From: Polynucleobacter necessarius
Lineage (GTDB): Bacteria > Pseudomonadota > Gammaproteobacteria > Burkholderiales > Burkholderiaceae
Direction of reading: 5' to 3'
Assembly: GCF_900095175.1 (NCBI RefSeq)
Contig: NZ_LT606946.1
Span: 472,057 to 536,056 of the forward strand
Length of the DNA stretch: 64,000 nucleotides
Shown here: piece by piece, positions 52,539-62,321 of the stretch
Layout of the letters: each line of letters opens with the position of its first letter
Numbering within the stretch: the first letter of the stretch is position 1
The notes under the pieces: model-generated
The model's database searches: none
Told to the model about the DNA's origin: nothing
The model's input: only the letters and a program-made list of their open reading frames with translations
Made by a program: the position numbers and the translations under genes

Positions 52539-55002
52539 TTATTTTTCCTTAATATTCAGATCCAGTTGCTGGCTAATTTTTTTGGGCTTCATTTGCAGCG
52601 GGAGATATTCATTTTGAGCCCAAAGTCCACTCATATTCCGATAGAGCTTGCTTTGCACCCAGCCAGATTGACCAGTTTGATAAATAAAGAGAGATTGCTC
52701 TAAATCAGATAAATCAAAGAGCGTCCGAAGGCTTGGAGCCTGCTTAGTTTCAAAAGGATTATCGGCCCTGAGAAGTTCTAGGCGCCCCACATTGATGCTA
52801 AAGCTATCTCCAGGAAAAGACTGCGTCAAATTGAAGGGCTTCCCAAGAGCGGGACCTTGCTTAAGGGGCGATGCTCTGAGACGGCAATATGTGCATTGCC
52901 CCAAGTCCATTTTTTGGGGTTATTACCAAATTGGATGCTCAGTTGTTCTAGTGCTTTATCAAGCGCCGCATTGGAAGCGTCCGCACAACTTTCAATTTGT
53001 TCAGTATTGGGATCATTGCACCAAGGGCTATCGGGATTTTGCAATTGCAAAATCAAAGGCTGTCTAAAGTTGCGTGCCCCATAATTTTCTGTGAACAAAT
53101 ATCCCAAACGAGAAAAAAGTTTTCTTGATAGCTGATCAGCCCAGGCGTTGAATATGAGTGCACCAGCACTATCTATTTTCATATCACCATCAAAGCTTCT
53201 GCTCAGCTCAATGGCTTGTTGAGCTAAAGGATGTTTTGATTGAGCGGACTTACATAATTCTAATAATGGTGTAGCGCCCAAAGAGAGGGTATCTGCTTGC
53301 ATTGATTTCATGGAGGCAAGATCATGCACAGATTTGCCTTTGATGAGGTCTACGATTCTGTCGTAGCGGGTTGGTAAATCCCAGTCGCCAGTCAGTGGGT
53401 TGGGATCGTTACTAGACAATATTCTTTGGTTCGCTGTGGCTATCCAGTTTGCGTCTGGGTTATTACTACTGGGCAGTTGATCAAATGGAACGTATCCAGC
53501 CCAGTCATATTGCTTCTCCCAGCCGAGTGCGGGTGCTACTCCATATAGCCCTTGGTGCAGGGTGCGCTTAGGGGCAACACCAGCCACCTGAAGTGAAATC
53601 TTTCCATCGACATCTGCCATCACCACGTTTTGCATGGGAGCATAGTTTTTACGCAGCGCTTGCTTAAATGCATTGATGTCTTTGGCGTGATTCATCTCCA
53701 GCAAACCGGCAACAGATTGATTTTCAATATCCAGGGCAGTCCAGCGTAAGCTGAGGGCAAAGCGATCGGTATCAATCGCTCTTTTGGCTCGTGCATATGA
53801 TTCTGAAATCACGGGGCCATGTCGTGTCTCTTTAACCAAAAAGCGCAGAGGGGGCTGACCCTTGATGTCGATGATTTCTTGGCGAACTTTAAAAGGGAGC
53901 GAGCCCTCTGGGCCTCGATAGACACCAGGATTTTTTGGGTCTAATTGCTCAATATATAAATCCTGAACATCTGGGCCGGGATTCGTAAAGCTCCAAGCGA
54001 ACTTATCAGTTCTACCTAGCACCACCACCGGAATACCAGGCAGGGTAGCGCCAATGACATTGAGGCCTGGTGCCTCCATATGAGCCATGTACCAAATCGC
54101 CGGTGCTGATAAGCCGAGATGTGGGTCATTCGCAAGTAAAGGTTTGCCAGAGGCTGTGAGCTGCCCGCTCAGCGCCCAGTTATTAGACCCAAGGCCATCC
54201 TTGCCGCCTGGCACTTCATTGATAGCTAATTCAGTTGCAGGTAGCTTCTTCGACTTTTGATCGCGTGTGAGTGGATTCGGATTAAATACATTGATGTCCC
54301 GATACATTTTGGCAAAGTCAACATTGCTCACAGGGTCGCCTGGCGTATATGCTGGCATCACTTCCCATACTTGCTTCGTAGTTAAAAATTGCGAGAGCTC
54401 AAGTCGCTGCAATTCTTTATGCCAGTTACCACCCAGATCTAGTGCCATCATCAACATCCATGTCACGCTGTCCGTAGGGGACCAATGACCTGGTTTAGAT
54501 CCAGTTAAAAAATATTCAACTGGTAGGACCCAGCCTAAGTGAGCATTGCCAGCGTTAACTCCATCTGCATAGGATTGCAGTAATCGCTTGGTGGCAATAG
54601 GGTAGCGATCAAACTGTTTTTCGGCTGCATGCTTAATACCTAGAGTCCGAATAAAACGATCAATCGCTACAGTTTCTTTGCCAATAATTTCAGAGAGTCG
54701 ACCGCTGGATAGGCGGCGGTTAATTTCCATTTGCCAGGAGCGTTCGCTAGCATGTAAATAGCCCAAAGCAAAGAGTGCATCGCTCGAGCTCTTTGCCTGA
54801 ATATGAGGGATATCTGTCTCATCAAAGCTAATTGCAACGAATCCCCAAGGGTTTTAATGATCCGCTTACCGGAGGGGTTAGTTTGAGCTGAAACGAGGTA
54901 GATTATTCCCGCTGTAATGATCAATATTAGGGCTGCAGAACCAAGCCAAAAGACGGCTTTGAATAGAGCCTTAAGAGCTGGGCTTGGAGCGGAGATTTTC
55001 AT
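52539..55002 (-). pseudogene. Penicillin acylase family N-terminal nucleophile hydrolase, two frameshifts
   Basis: A gene of about 820 codons starting at 55002 with a membrane helix (FWLGSAALILIITAGIIYL). After IIKTLGDS, near 54838-54842, one base is missing; the continuation VAISFDETDIPHIQAKSSS is in the next frame and joins MGYLHASERSWQMEINRR. The central 640 codons are open and keep the Ser nucleophile segment GLGSNNWALSG, plus NDPHLGLSAPAIWYMAHME and FTNPGPDVQDLYIEQL. Near 52848-52852 another base is lost (after KVPLLG); the end KPFNLTQSFPGDSFSINVGRL is in the shifted frame to 52539. Intact homologs hydrolyse amides such as acyl-homoserine lactones or penicillins. Confidence 0.9.
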
Positions 55003-55136
55003 GGGAATAGTTTAGTGGGTTTGCCTTAGCTGCCAGACCAACCCAGATGATTGAGGGCTTCCCGCCCCCAATGAGCCTCGCATGCTAAAATTTTGCTTGT
55101 CTTGATTTATTTAGTACGGCTTTATTGCTCGTGCGA

Positions 55137-55224
55137 GCCCGAGTGGTGAAATCGGTAGACACACAGGACTTAAAATTCTGCGACCTAAACAGTCGTGCCG
55201 GTTCGATTCCGGCCTCGGGCACCA
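55137..55224 (+). tRNA. tRNA-Leu (TAA)
   Basis: Acceptor GCCCGAG/CTCGGGC, type II tRNA with a long variable arm, anticodon stem CAGGA/TTCTG with anticodon TAA at 55171-55173, T-loop TTCGATT, discriminator A and encoded CCA ending at 55224. Confidence 0.97.
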
Positions 55225-55245
55225 ATCGATTGATTTCAGGCATCC

Positions 55246-55692
55246 TTGAAATACCTTCCTATTCTTCTACTATTTCTATTTGCCACTCCCTGTTTAGCAG
55301 TAGAGCCTCTGGTTTTTACTTGTGAGCGCACAGAAAAGAATTACACCGAAACCTACGATCTCAAGCTTATTCCTGTTTCAAAAAATCAAAAGGCAAAAGT
55401 CTTTGTTGATGATCGAGATTTAGATCAATCAGATGAGTTTGGTCGGCAAATAGTTAAGAACGTGCTTATCACCGAATCCACAGTACTGATTTCGATGGAG
55501 GCTCACTTTCCACCAGAGAGTTTTGACGGTGTTCAATATGGCGCTGGTTCAGTCACCACTGCGATCACCATTAATCGCGCTACAGGCCAGTTGAGAAAAG
55601 CGGAGACCATAAAAGGTGGAATTCTCTCGGCAAGCCTCGGTGAGGGTACAAAGACTTACCAAGAACAGTGCACGGCTACTAAAAAACCTTAG
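55246..55692 (+). CDS. Exported protein of unknown function
   Basis: A 148-residue frame from a TTG at 55246 with an N-terminal signal peptide (LPILLLFLFATPCLA) and a beta-rich mature part (LVFTCERTEKNYTETYDLKLIPV, SFDGVQYGAGSVTTAITINRATGQL). Two cysteines (FTCER and EQCTAT) may pair. No family is recognised. The start codon may be a mutated ATG, and AGG lies 5 bases upstream. It ends overlapping the exbD stop by 4 bases (convergent). Confidence 0.6.
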   Translation: MKYLPILLLFLFATPCLAVEPLVFTCERTEKNYTETYDLKLIPVSKNQKAKVFVDDRDLDQSDEFGRQIVKNVLITESTVLISMEAHFPPESFDGVQYGAGSVTTAITINRATGQLRKAETIKGGILSASLGEGTKTYQEQCTATKKP

Positions 55693-56102
55693 TTAGGTTC
55701 AGTTACAAATCCGAGCTTAGTTAAACCAGCTCTGCGCGATGCTGCTAGCACTTGAGCAACATACTCATACTTCACAGACTTATCAGCGCGCAAATTGATT
55801 TCCGGTTGTGGTTCTTTCTGAGCAGCCTTTTCTGCATAGCCGTCAAAAGTCTTTAAATCAATCGGCGTGCTATTCCAGAATATTTGACCTTGAGCATCAA
55901 TCGAGAGTTGAACTGATTCTGACTTTACTTCATTGCGTACGCTGTTAGCCTTCGGCAGCTCCACTTTGACTGCTTGCTGAATGACCGGCAAGGTAATGAT
56001 GAAGATAATTAACAGTACCAACATGACGTCCACCATCGGAGTCATGTTGATTTCGGCCATGATGCCGCTTTCTTCTTGATCGTTCTGAAGATTAAAAGAC
56101 AT
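55689..56102 (-). CDS. exbD: Biopolymer transport protein ExbD/TolR
   Basis: A 137-residue protein. The N-terminal cytosolic stretch ends in MAEINMTPMVDVMLVLLIIFIITLPVI, with the proton-coupling Asp in the single helix (VDVMLVLL), followed by a periplasmic domain (INLRADKSVKYEYVAQVLAASRRAGLTKLGFVTEP). It works with ExbB to energise TonB. The upstream exbB has an in-frame stop; this gene starts 2 bases after it. Intact. Confidence 0.92.
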   Translation of the reverse strand: MSFNLQNDQEESGIMAEINMTPMVDVMLVLLIIFIITLPVIQQAVKVELPKANSVRNEVKSESVQLSIDAQGQIFWNSTPIDLKTFDGYAEKAAQKEPQPEINLRADKSVKYEYVAQVLAASRRAGLTKLGFVTEPN

Positions 56103-56104
56103 CT

Positions 56105-56797
56105 TTATTCTCCGGACTTCACGCGGGCACCAGTTACAAAATAGGCGAGTAGATCATTACCAAAGCGATTGAGGTCGGCGACCAATAATTTATTGGCGCG
56201 ATTAATAGCATTAAATCCGAGCACCGCAGGAATTGCGACCGCTAGGCCTAGGGCGGTCATGATGAGAGCTTCACCAATAGGGCCGGCAACCTGATCAATC
56301 TGTGCGCTACCTGAGCTACTGATTGCGATTAAGGTATGGTAGATACCCCATACCGTTCCAAATAGGCCCACAAACGGTGATATTGCACCAGTAGAACCTA
56401 AGAAGGTGAGACCTTTTTGGAATTGCGCTGCTACACCATCAATACTGTTCTTGAGGCTTCTCGCCATCCACTCAGAGTAGTTAAGGGTTTGCAGAAGCTC
56501 GCGATGATTGGTGGACTGGCTTTGATGGTGGATGGAGGCACCACTTGCTGCCTTGGCAATCTGATAGTAAGGATTGCTTGCATGGCTAGTAAATGCGTTC
56601 AGACCTTGATCATATGAGGTAGCACGCCAAAATTGATCAACCTCTACCTTCAATTTATTCAGAGTGCGCAAATCCTAAAAGCGTGACAGGAGAATGACCC
56701 AGGTCACGACAGAGCATGTGAGTAGGATGATTGCTACAAAGCGGGTAACGGCATCGCCTTCAAGCCAGAGATTTGCTAAGCCAAATGGTGTATTCAT
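56105..56797 (-). pseudogene. exbB: ExbB/TolQ proton-channel protein with in-frame stop
   Basis: The frame from ATG 56797 (MNTPFGLANLWLEGDAVTRF, then a first membrane helix AIILLTCSVVTWVILLSRF) meets TAG at 56675-56677, codon 41, where the family has Trp before DLRTLNKL. The same frame then runs on without a break: GLTFLGSTGAISPFVGLFGTVWGIYHTL (second helix) and GEALIMTALGLAVAIPAVLGFNAINR (third helix). The lesion is TGG to TAG. A TTG at 56671 could restart translation, but the product would lack the first helix. Unless suppressed, TonB energisation is lost. It lies between intact tonB and exbD. Confidence 0.88.
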
Positions 56798-56801
56798 AAT
56801 A

Positions 56802-57497
56802 TTAATTCTTTAAATTAAATTTAATTAAAAGGTTAGTAGAAATTCTTTGCGGTGAGCCGTTGACTAAAAAAGGTTTAAAGCGATAACGTCGACCAATCTC
56901 TGTTGCTGCGCGGTCTAACCTTGGAAAGGAGCTGGAGCGTAATAAAGCCACATCCTCAACACTGCCAGGCTCATCAATGATTAATCGAACCACGACTTCA
57001 CCTTGTTCGCCAGATCGCTTGGAGAAGGAAGGGTGGTAGGCATCTGCATCAGGCTGATAGACCACAACCAGTTTACCAATGTCGGTCTGGATCGGTGTAC
57101 CGCTTGAACCAGGGCTGGTGGCAGGTGCAACCGTGACATTTGGGGTCTGTGATTCACTGCTAGATTGCTGTGGTGTTGGTGGGGTAGCCGTTTGTTGCTG
57201 AGTTTGAGGTGGCGTAGGTGCCTGCGTGGATTTCTCATCCACGGTTTTCTTGTTCTGTTCCTTCTTTGGTTTTGGAGGTGGGGTGGTCGGAGTAGCTTGA
57301 GGCTGCTTGGCGGCCTCGGGACTCACCAGGTTTGCCATCACTCGTGCATCGTCGAGATTATTTTCATTATCAGGTTTCATGCCACTCTGAAAACCAATCA
57401 AAAAGAGGAAATGCAAACCAAGAACGATGCCAATAATGAAGCGTTCGCTTGTATTGAATGGCAGGTGCGCACTCACTCGGCTGAAGAAGGCACTCAT
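56802..57497 (-). CDS. tonB: TonB energy-transducing protein
   Basis: A 231-residue protein. The signal-anchor helix is at about 20-38 (IIGIVLGLHFLFLIGFQSG), followed by a long Pro/Gln/Lys/Thr-rich periplasm-spanning linker (about 62-130) and a TonB C-terminal domain (PSFSKRSGEQGEVVVRLIIDEPGSVEDVALLRSSSFPRLDRAATEIGRRYRFKPF). It transmits proton-motive force to outer-membrane receptors for iron or vitamin uptake. Its start overlaps the murI stop (ATGA). Intact, but its ExbB partner is interrupted. Confidence 0.92.
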   Translation of the reverse strand: MSAFFSRVSAHLPFNTSERFIIGIVLGLHFLFLIGFQSGMKPDNENNLDDARVMANLVSPEAAKQPQATPTTPPPKPKKEQNKKTVDEKSTQAPTPPQTQQQTATPPTPQQSSSESQTPNVTVAPATSPGSSGTPIQTDIGKLVVVYQPDADAYHPSFSKRSGEQGEVVVRLIIDEPGSVEDVALLRSSSFPRLDRAATEIGRRYRFKPFLVNGSPQRISTNLLIKFNLKN

Positions 57498-58300
57498 CTA
57501 AAGGTGCTCACTAACTGAGATTGAGAGCTGCGCTCAGTGAGATCCGATTGCATCAGCTCATGTGCCATTTGATGCAAAAGCTCGGCATCTTTGCTGCTAA
57601 TGAATTGAATAGAGCCCTGATCGCCATCATTCAATTGCTTGCATTGTGCCTCTAATTTTCTTTTAAGCTGACGCACTACTGCATTGCTGGTATCAATTAA
57701 GTTGATTGAGTCTCCCAGCAGTTTACGAATAGCTTTTCGTAGAAAAGGGTAGTGCGTGCATCCCAACACTAGGGTGTCTGCTCCCGCATCTTGAATGGGC
57801 TCTAGATGCTCGGCGAGCAACTCCAAAGTTTCTTCACCATTGGCTTGGCCTGCTTCTATTAGAGGGACTAAACCAGCGCCAGCTTGTTTCACAAATTTGC
57901 AGTTCGGAAGTGTTGCCAGCAAAGCGCTAAATTTATCGCTCTTGAGCGTAGCTTCAGTTGCGAGTACACCAACGATGCCATTGGCTGACTGCATTGCTGC
58001 AGGCTTGATGCCAGGCTCAACGCCGATGATCGGAATATTGCTAAGCTCATTGCGAATATGTGCAATAGCTTCAGCAGTAGCAGTGTTGCACGCAACCATA
58101 ATTGCATCACACCCCCGTGCTGCTAGGTATTGGCACAATTCCATACTACGCGAAGCTACCCAATCGCTAGACTTTTCTCCATAAGGTGCATTGATAGAGT
58201 CTGCTAGATAAATATAGTCATGCTCGGGAAGCTGGCGCAAAGCCTCATCCAAAATGGATAAGCCTCCAACGCCAGAATCAAATACCCCGATGAGTGCCAA
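57494..58300 (-). CDS. murI: Glutamate racemase
   Basis: A 268-residue enzyme making D-glutamate for peptidoglycan. FDSGVGGLSIL is near the start; the two catalytic cysteines are Cys71 (VACNTATAEA) and Cys181 (LGCTHYPFL). The C-terminal end (about 40 residues after LIDTSNAVVRQL) is longer than the core fold and less conserved. Intact; its stop overlaps the tonB start. Confidence 0.94.
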   Translation of the reverse strand: MALIGVFDSGVGGLSILDEALRQLPEHDYIYLADSINAPYGEKSSDWVASRSMELCQYLAARGCDAIMVACNTATAEAIAHIRNELSNIPIIGVEPGIKPAAMQSANGIVGVLATEATLKSDKFSALLATLPNCKFVKQAGAGLVPLIEAGQANGEETLELLAEHLEPIQDAGADTLVLGCTHYPFLRKAIRKLLGDSINLIDTSNAVVRQLKRKLEAQCKQLNDGDQGSIQFISSKDAELLHQMAHELMQSDLTERSSQSQLVSTFR

Positions 58301-58342
58301 GTAAAGGTCGCTTAACTAACGGTAGTCAATTGAATAAATAAC

Positions 58343-59866
58343 TTAAGCAATCTTGACTGGAATGCCACCAATCTTTGCTTGCCACTCTTTTGGACCTGTC
58401 TCATGCATCGAGATTCCGGCGGAGCTGACAGCTACTGTCACTGGCATATCTTTGACATCAAACTCATAAATCGCTTCCATGCCAAGGTCAGCAAAGCCAA
58501 CTACCTTTGCTGTCTGAATTGTCTTGGAGACCAAGTAAGCAGCACCGCCAACGGCCATGAGATAAGCAGACTTATGTTTCTTGATTGCCTCAATTGCAGT
58601 AGGACCGCGTTCTGCTTTACCAATCATGGAGATCAAGCCAGTCTTAGCCAACATCATCTCAGTGAACTTATCCATACGTGTTGATGTGGTTGGGCCAGCT
58701 GGACCAACTGCTTCATCACCAACTGGGTCTACTGGACCAACGTAATAGATCACGCGATTCTTAAAGCTCACTGGCAACTCTTCACCCTTAGCGAGCATGT
58801 CCTGAATGCGCTTATGTGCTGCATCACGACCAGTCAAAATTTTGCCGTTCAGAAGTAGTGTTTCACCTTCTTTCCAGCCAGCTACTTCCTCGGCAGTCAA
58901 AGTATCTAAGTTCACGCGCTTGGATTTTTTGGTGTCTGGAGTCCAAGTCACATCTGGCCAATCGGATAAGGAAGGCTTTTCTAATACTGCTGGACCATCG
59001 CCATGCAAGTGGAAATGCACGTGACGGGTCGCGGCACAGTTCGGAATCATTGCTACTGGCAATGAAGCCGCATGCGTTGGGTACTCCATGATCTTGATAT
59101 CAAGAACGATAGCTAAACCACCGAGACCTTGTGCACCAATCCCGAGCTGATTAACTTTTTCATATAGCTCTAAGCGCAATTCTTCAGCGCGAGTCTTCGC
59201 ACCGCGTGCGATCAGTTCTTGAATATCAACTGGACCCATTAATGACTCTTTTGCCATCAACATGGCTTTTTCTGGGGTTCCGCCAATACCAATACCCAAG
59301 ATACCGGGAGGGCACCAGCCCGCACCCATGGTTGGAACAGTCTTGAGTACCCAGTCTACGATCGAGTCAGACGGATTGAGCATGACCATCTTGGCCTTGT
59401 TTTCAGAGCCACCACCTTTGGCGGCACAGATGACTTCAACATCGTCGCCTGGAACAATTTCGTAATGAACAACAGCAGGGGTGTTGTCACCCGTGTTTTT
59501 GCGTTTACCGGCGGGATCTGTCAGAACTGAGGCACGTAGAGGGTTATCTGGGTTCATGTAAGCGCGACGCACACCCTCATTGACCATCTCGATCACACTC
59601 ATCGTGGCATCGCCCCATTGGACGTTCATGCCAATTTTGAGGAAAACGACCGCAATACCGGTGTCCTGGCACATTGGGCGATGACCTTCAGCACACATGC
59701 GGCTATTGGTCAAAATCTGAGCAATCGCATCTTTGGCTGCAGCGCCCTGTTCAAGCTTGTAAGCCTTGCCCATGGCGGAAATGAAGTCTTTTGGGTGATA
59801 GTAGGAGATGAACTGGAATGCATCTGCAACGCTTTGAATAAGGTCGTTTTGTTTGATATTTGTCAT
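58343..59866 (-). CDS. fumA: Fumarate hydratase, class I (iron-sulfur)
   Basis: A 507-residue class I fumarase from ATG 59866 (MTNIKQNDLIQSV); the frame stays open to 59923 but those codons are Lys-rich with no homology. Cluster-binding cysteines are visible: MCQDTGIAVVFLKIGM, GWCPPGILGIGIGG and NCAATRHVHFHLHG. The C-terminal domain has KNRVIYYVGPVDPVGDEAVGPAGPTTSTRMD. It hydrates fumarate to malate in the TCA cycle and depends on a labile 4Fe-4S cluster. Divergent from acs. Confidence 0.94.
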   Translation of the reverse strand: MTNIKQNDLIQSVADAFQFISYYHPKDFISAMGKAYKLEQGAAAKDAIAQILTNSRMCAEGHRPMCQDTGIAVVFLKIGMNVQWGDATMSVIEMVNEGVRRAYMNPDNPLRASVLTDPAGKRKNTGDNTPAVVHYEIVPGDDVEVICAAKGGGSENKAKMVMLNPSDSIVDWVLKTVPTMGAGWCPPGILGIGIGGTPEKAMLMAKESLMGPVDIQELIARGAKTRAEELRLELYEKVNQLGIGAQGLGGLAIVLDIKIMEYPTHAASLPVAMIPNCAATRHVHFHLHGDGPAVLEKPSLSDWPDVTWTPDTKKSKRVNLDTLTAEEVAGWKEGETLLLNGKILTGRDAAHKRIQDMLAKGEELPVSFKNRVIYYVGPVDPVGDEAVGPAGPTTSTRMDKFTEMMLAKTGLISMIGKAERGPTAIEAIKKHKSAYLMAVGGAAYLVSKTIQTAKVVGFADLGMEAIYEFDVKDMPVTVAVSSAGISMHETGPKEWQAKIGGIPVKIA

Positions 59867-60033
59867 GGTTTTGAGCTTAATTTTGTAAGGTTTCTTGTAT
59901 TTTAAGGGTTTGCCATAGAGCAAATCTAGCGTGTTTTCACTTATCTTATTAGCTCTTGGGGATGTATTGCCCTAACTCTGCGCTATTTTCGCGGAAAAAG
60001 ACGACTGATTATTGAATAGAAGGGCTGTGAAGC

Positions 60034-62006
60034 ATGGAACCATTGATGCAAGAAAACCGCGTATTTAACCCACCTGCTGACTTTGTTAAAGCGGCAGCCA
60101 TTCCTGGAATGGAAGCTTACAACAAGCTTTGTGCTGAGGCTGAAAAAGATTATGACGGTTTTTGGGGTCGTCTTGCTAAAGAAAACATTTACTGGAAAAA
60201 ACCATTCACCAAAGTTTTAGATGAATCTAAGGCGCCTTTCTATAAATGGTTCGAAGATGGCACAACGAATGCTTCATACAATTGCTTAGATCGACAAGTT
60301 GAAAATGGTCTCGGAAATAAGGCTGCACTGATTTTTGAAGCTGATGATGGTTCCGTTACAAACGTAACTTACCAAGATTTGCTCGAGCGCGTTTGCAAAA
60401 TGGCAAATGCACTTCGCAAGATGGGCATCAAGTCTGGTGATAGCGTCATCATTTATATGGCGATGACTATTGAAGGCATCGTTGCTATGCAAGCCTATGC
60501 CCGTATTGGTGCAATTCACTCTGTGGTGTTTGGCGGCTTCTCTGCACAAGCTTTGCGTGACTGAATCATTGACGTAGGCGCCGTTGCAGTGATTACTGCT
60601 GATGGCCAATTCCGTGGTGGTAAATCTCTGCCATTAAAGGCGATTTGTGATGAAGCCCTTTCTACCGGTGAGTGCGGCAAAGTCAAGCACGCCATCGTAA
60701 ACAAGCGTACAGGCTCTGAAGTCACGATGACTGCAGGTCGTGATGTATGGATGCAAGAAATTGTTGCTAACGAATCTGCTACATGCGAGCCAGAGTGGGT
60801 TAGTGCTGAGCACCCACCGTTTATTTTGTACACATCTGGATCAACAGGTAAGCCAAAAGGTGTACAGCACTCTACTGGTGGTTACCTCTTGTGGGCAATC
60901 CTCACAATGAAGTGGACCTTTGACATTAAGCCAGATGATGTGTTCTGGTGCACGGCGGATATCGGTTGGGTAACAGGCCACTCCTATATTACTTACGGCC
61001 CTTTAGCTGTAGGCGCTACTGAGATCGTGTTTGAGGGTGTTCCAACCTATCTAAATGCTGGTCGTTTCTGGGACATGATCCAAAAACACAAAGCTACTAT
61101 TTTCTACACAGCACCAACAGCTATTCGTTCACTGATCAAAGCATCTAGCAATGATTCAGCAGTACATCCAAAGAGCTATGACCTATCTTCATTGCGCCTC
61201 TTGGGTTCAGTCGGCGAGCCGATTAATCCAGAAGCTTGGATGTGGTATTACGAGAATGTTGGTGGTTCACGCTGCCCAATCGCAGACACCTTCTGGCAAA
61301 CAGAAACTGGTGGACACATGATTTCACCATTGCCAGGCGCAACACCAATGGTTCCAGGTTCATGCACATTGCCATTGCCAGGTATTCAGGCAGCAATTGT
61401 GGATGAGGCTGGCGTTGATGTTCCAAATGGCCAAGGCGGCATCTTAGTTGTGAAGCGCCCATGGCCCTCCATGATTCGTAAGATTTGGGGTGACCCAGAT
61501 CGTTTCGTGAAGTCTTATTTCCCAGAAGAATTGGGTGGCACTTTATACCTTGCTGGTGACGGCGCAATTCGCAATAAAGAAACTGGTTACTTCACCATTA
61601 CAGGTCGTATCGATGACGTGCTAAACGTTTCTGGTCACCGCATGGGCACGATGGAAATTGAGTCTTGCTTAGTTGCTAATCCACTGGTTGCTGAAGCAGC
61701 GGTAGTAGGTCGTCCAGATGATATGACTGGCGAAGCCATCTGTGTATTCGTGGTTCTCAAAGGTGGTCCCCAATTGGCGATGATGCTAAGAAGATCGCGA
61801 CAGAGTTGCGTAACTGGGTGGGTAAAGAGATTGGCTCAATTGCTAAACCTAAGGACGTTCGTTTTGGTGATAACTTGCCCAAGACCCGTTCCGGCAAGAT
61901 TATGCATCGCTTGTTGCGTGTGATTGCTAAAGGTGAAGAAGTGACTCAAGATACTTCTACCCTAGAAAATCCAGCGATTTTGGATCAGTTGAAAGAGTCT
62001 GTATAA
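60034..62006 (+). pseudogene. acs: Acetyl-CoA synthetase, broken by stop and frameshift
   Basis: The first 176 codons ([59 protein letters not shown]) end at TGA 60562-60564 where CGA (Arg) is expected; the frame goes on [19 protein letters not shown], then the AMP-binding core [26 protein letters not shown]-type [12 protein letters not shown] and [17 protein letters not shown]. After VVLKGGP, near 61769-61772, one base is missing. The end ([31 protein letters not shown] with the acetylation-site Lys) is in the next frame to 62006. Two independent lesions. Acetate could still be activated by other enzymes outside the window. Confidence 0.94.
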
Positions 62007-62047
62007 GTAGCTAATACGCTTTTAGAGGCAAACCCTTCTGGCAAACG

Positions 62048-62053
62048 TATAAT
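62048..62053 (+). promoter_or_regulatory. -10 box of tRNA-Ser
   Basis: Perfect TATAAT 12 bases before the mature tRNA; no convincing -35 element is seen. Confidence 0.55.
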
Positions 62054-62065
62054 CAATGGCTGTAC

Positions 62066-62156
62066 GGAAGGGTGGATGAGCGGTTTAAGTCACACGCCTG
62101 GAAAGCGTGCGTAGGTTAATAGCCTACCGCGGGTTCGAATCCCGCCTCTTCCGCCA
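62066..62156 (+). tRNA. tRNA-Ser (GGA)
   Basis: Type II tRNA with acceptor GGAAGGG/CTCTTCC, D-arm GATGAGCGGTTTAAGTC, anticodon stem CACGC/GCGTG with anticodon GGA at 62100-62102, long variable arm GTAGGTTAATAGCCTAC, T-loop TTCGAAT, discriminator G and encoded CCA (62154-62156). Confidence 0.97.
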
Positions 62157-62167
62157 CGTTGTCAAGT

Positions 62168-62193
62168 AAAAAGGGGCTTAATTGCCCCTTTTT
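62168..62193 (+). terminator. Terminator after tRNA-Ser
   Basis: AAAAAGGGGC (62168-62177) and GCCCCTTTTT (62184-62193) pair perfectly around TTAATT; T-run on both strands. Confidence 0.9.
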
Positions 62194-62198
62194 CTATT

Positions 62199-62219
62199 TA
62201 TTCCCACAGATATTCCCAC
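62199..62219. repeat. Two direct copies of TATTCCCAC next to tRNA-Ser
   Basis: TATTCCCAC at 62199-62207 and again at 62211-62219, 43 bases after the tRNA end. Similar repeated motifs occur beside tRNA-targeting integrase genes in related bacteria, as far as I recall, so this may mark an old integration site. No integrase is present. Confidence 0.4.
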
Positions 62220-62321
62220 GCAAGCGTAACAGTACTCATAAATTAATGACCCTGGTTTTTCTTAACATCAGTCGGGTTATCTAATTTGCTTACTTAGATG
62301 GCTTTGGTATATACTAATCAA

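Noticed and set aside
59867..59923. Nineteen-residue extension of fumarase
   Set aside because: Lys/Tyr-rich with no family resemblance; the usual fumarase start is at 59866.
62199..62219. A CRISPR or longer repeat array after tRNA-Ser
   Set aside because: Only two 9-base copies with a 3-base gap; no spacer pattern and no cas gene.
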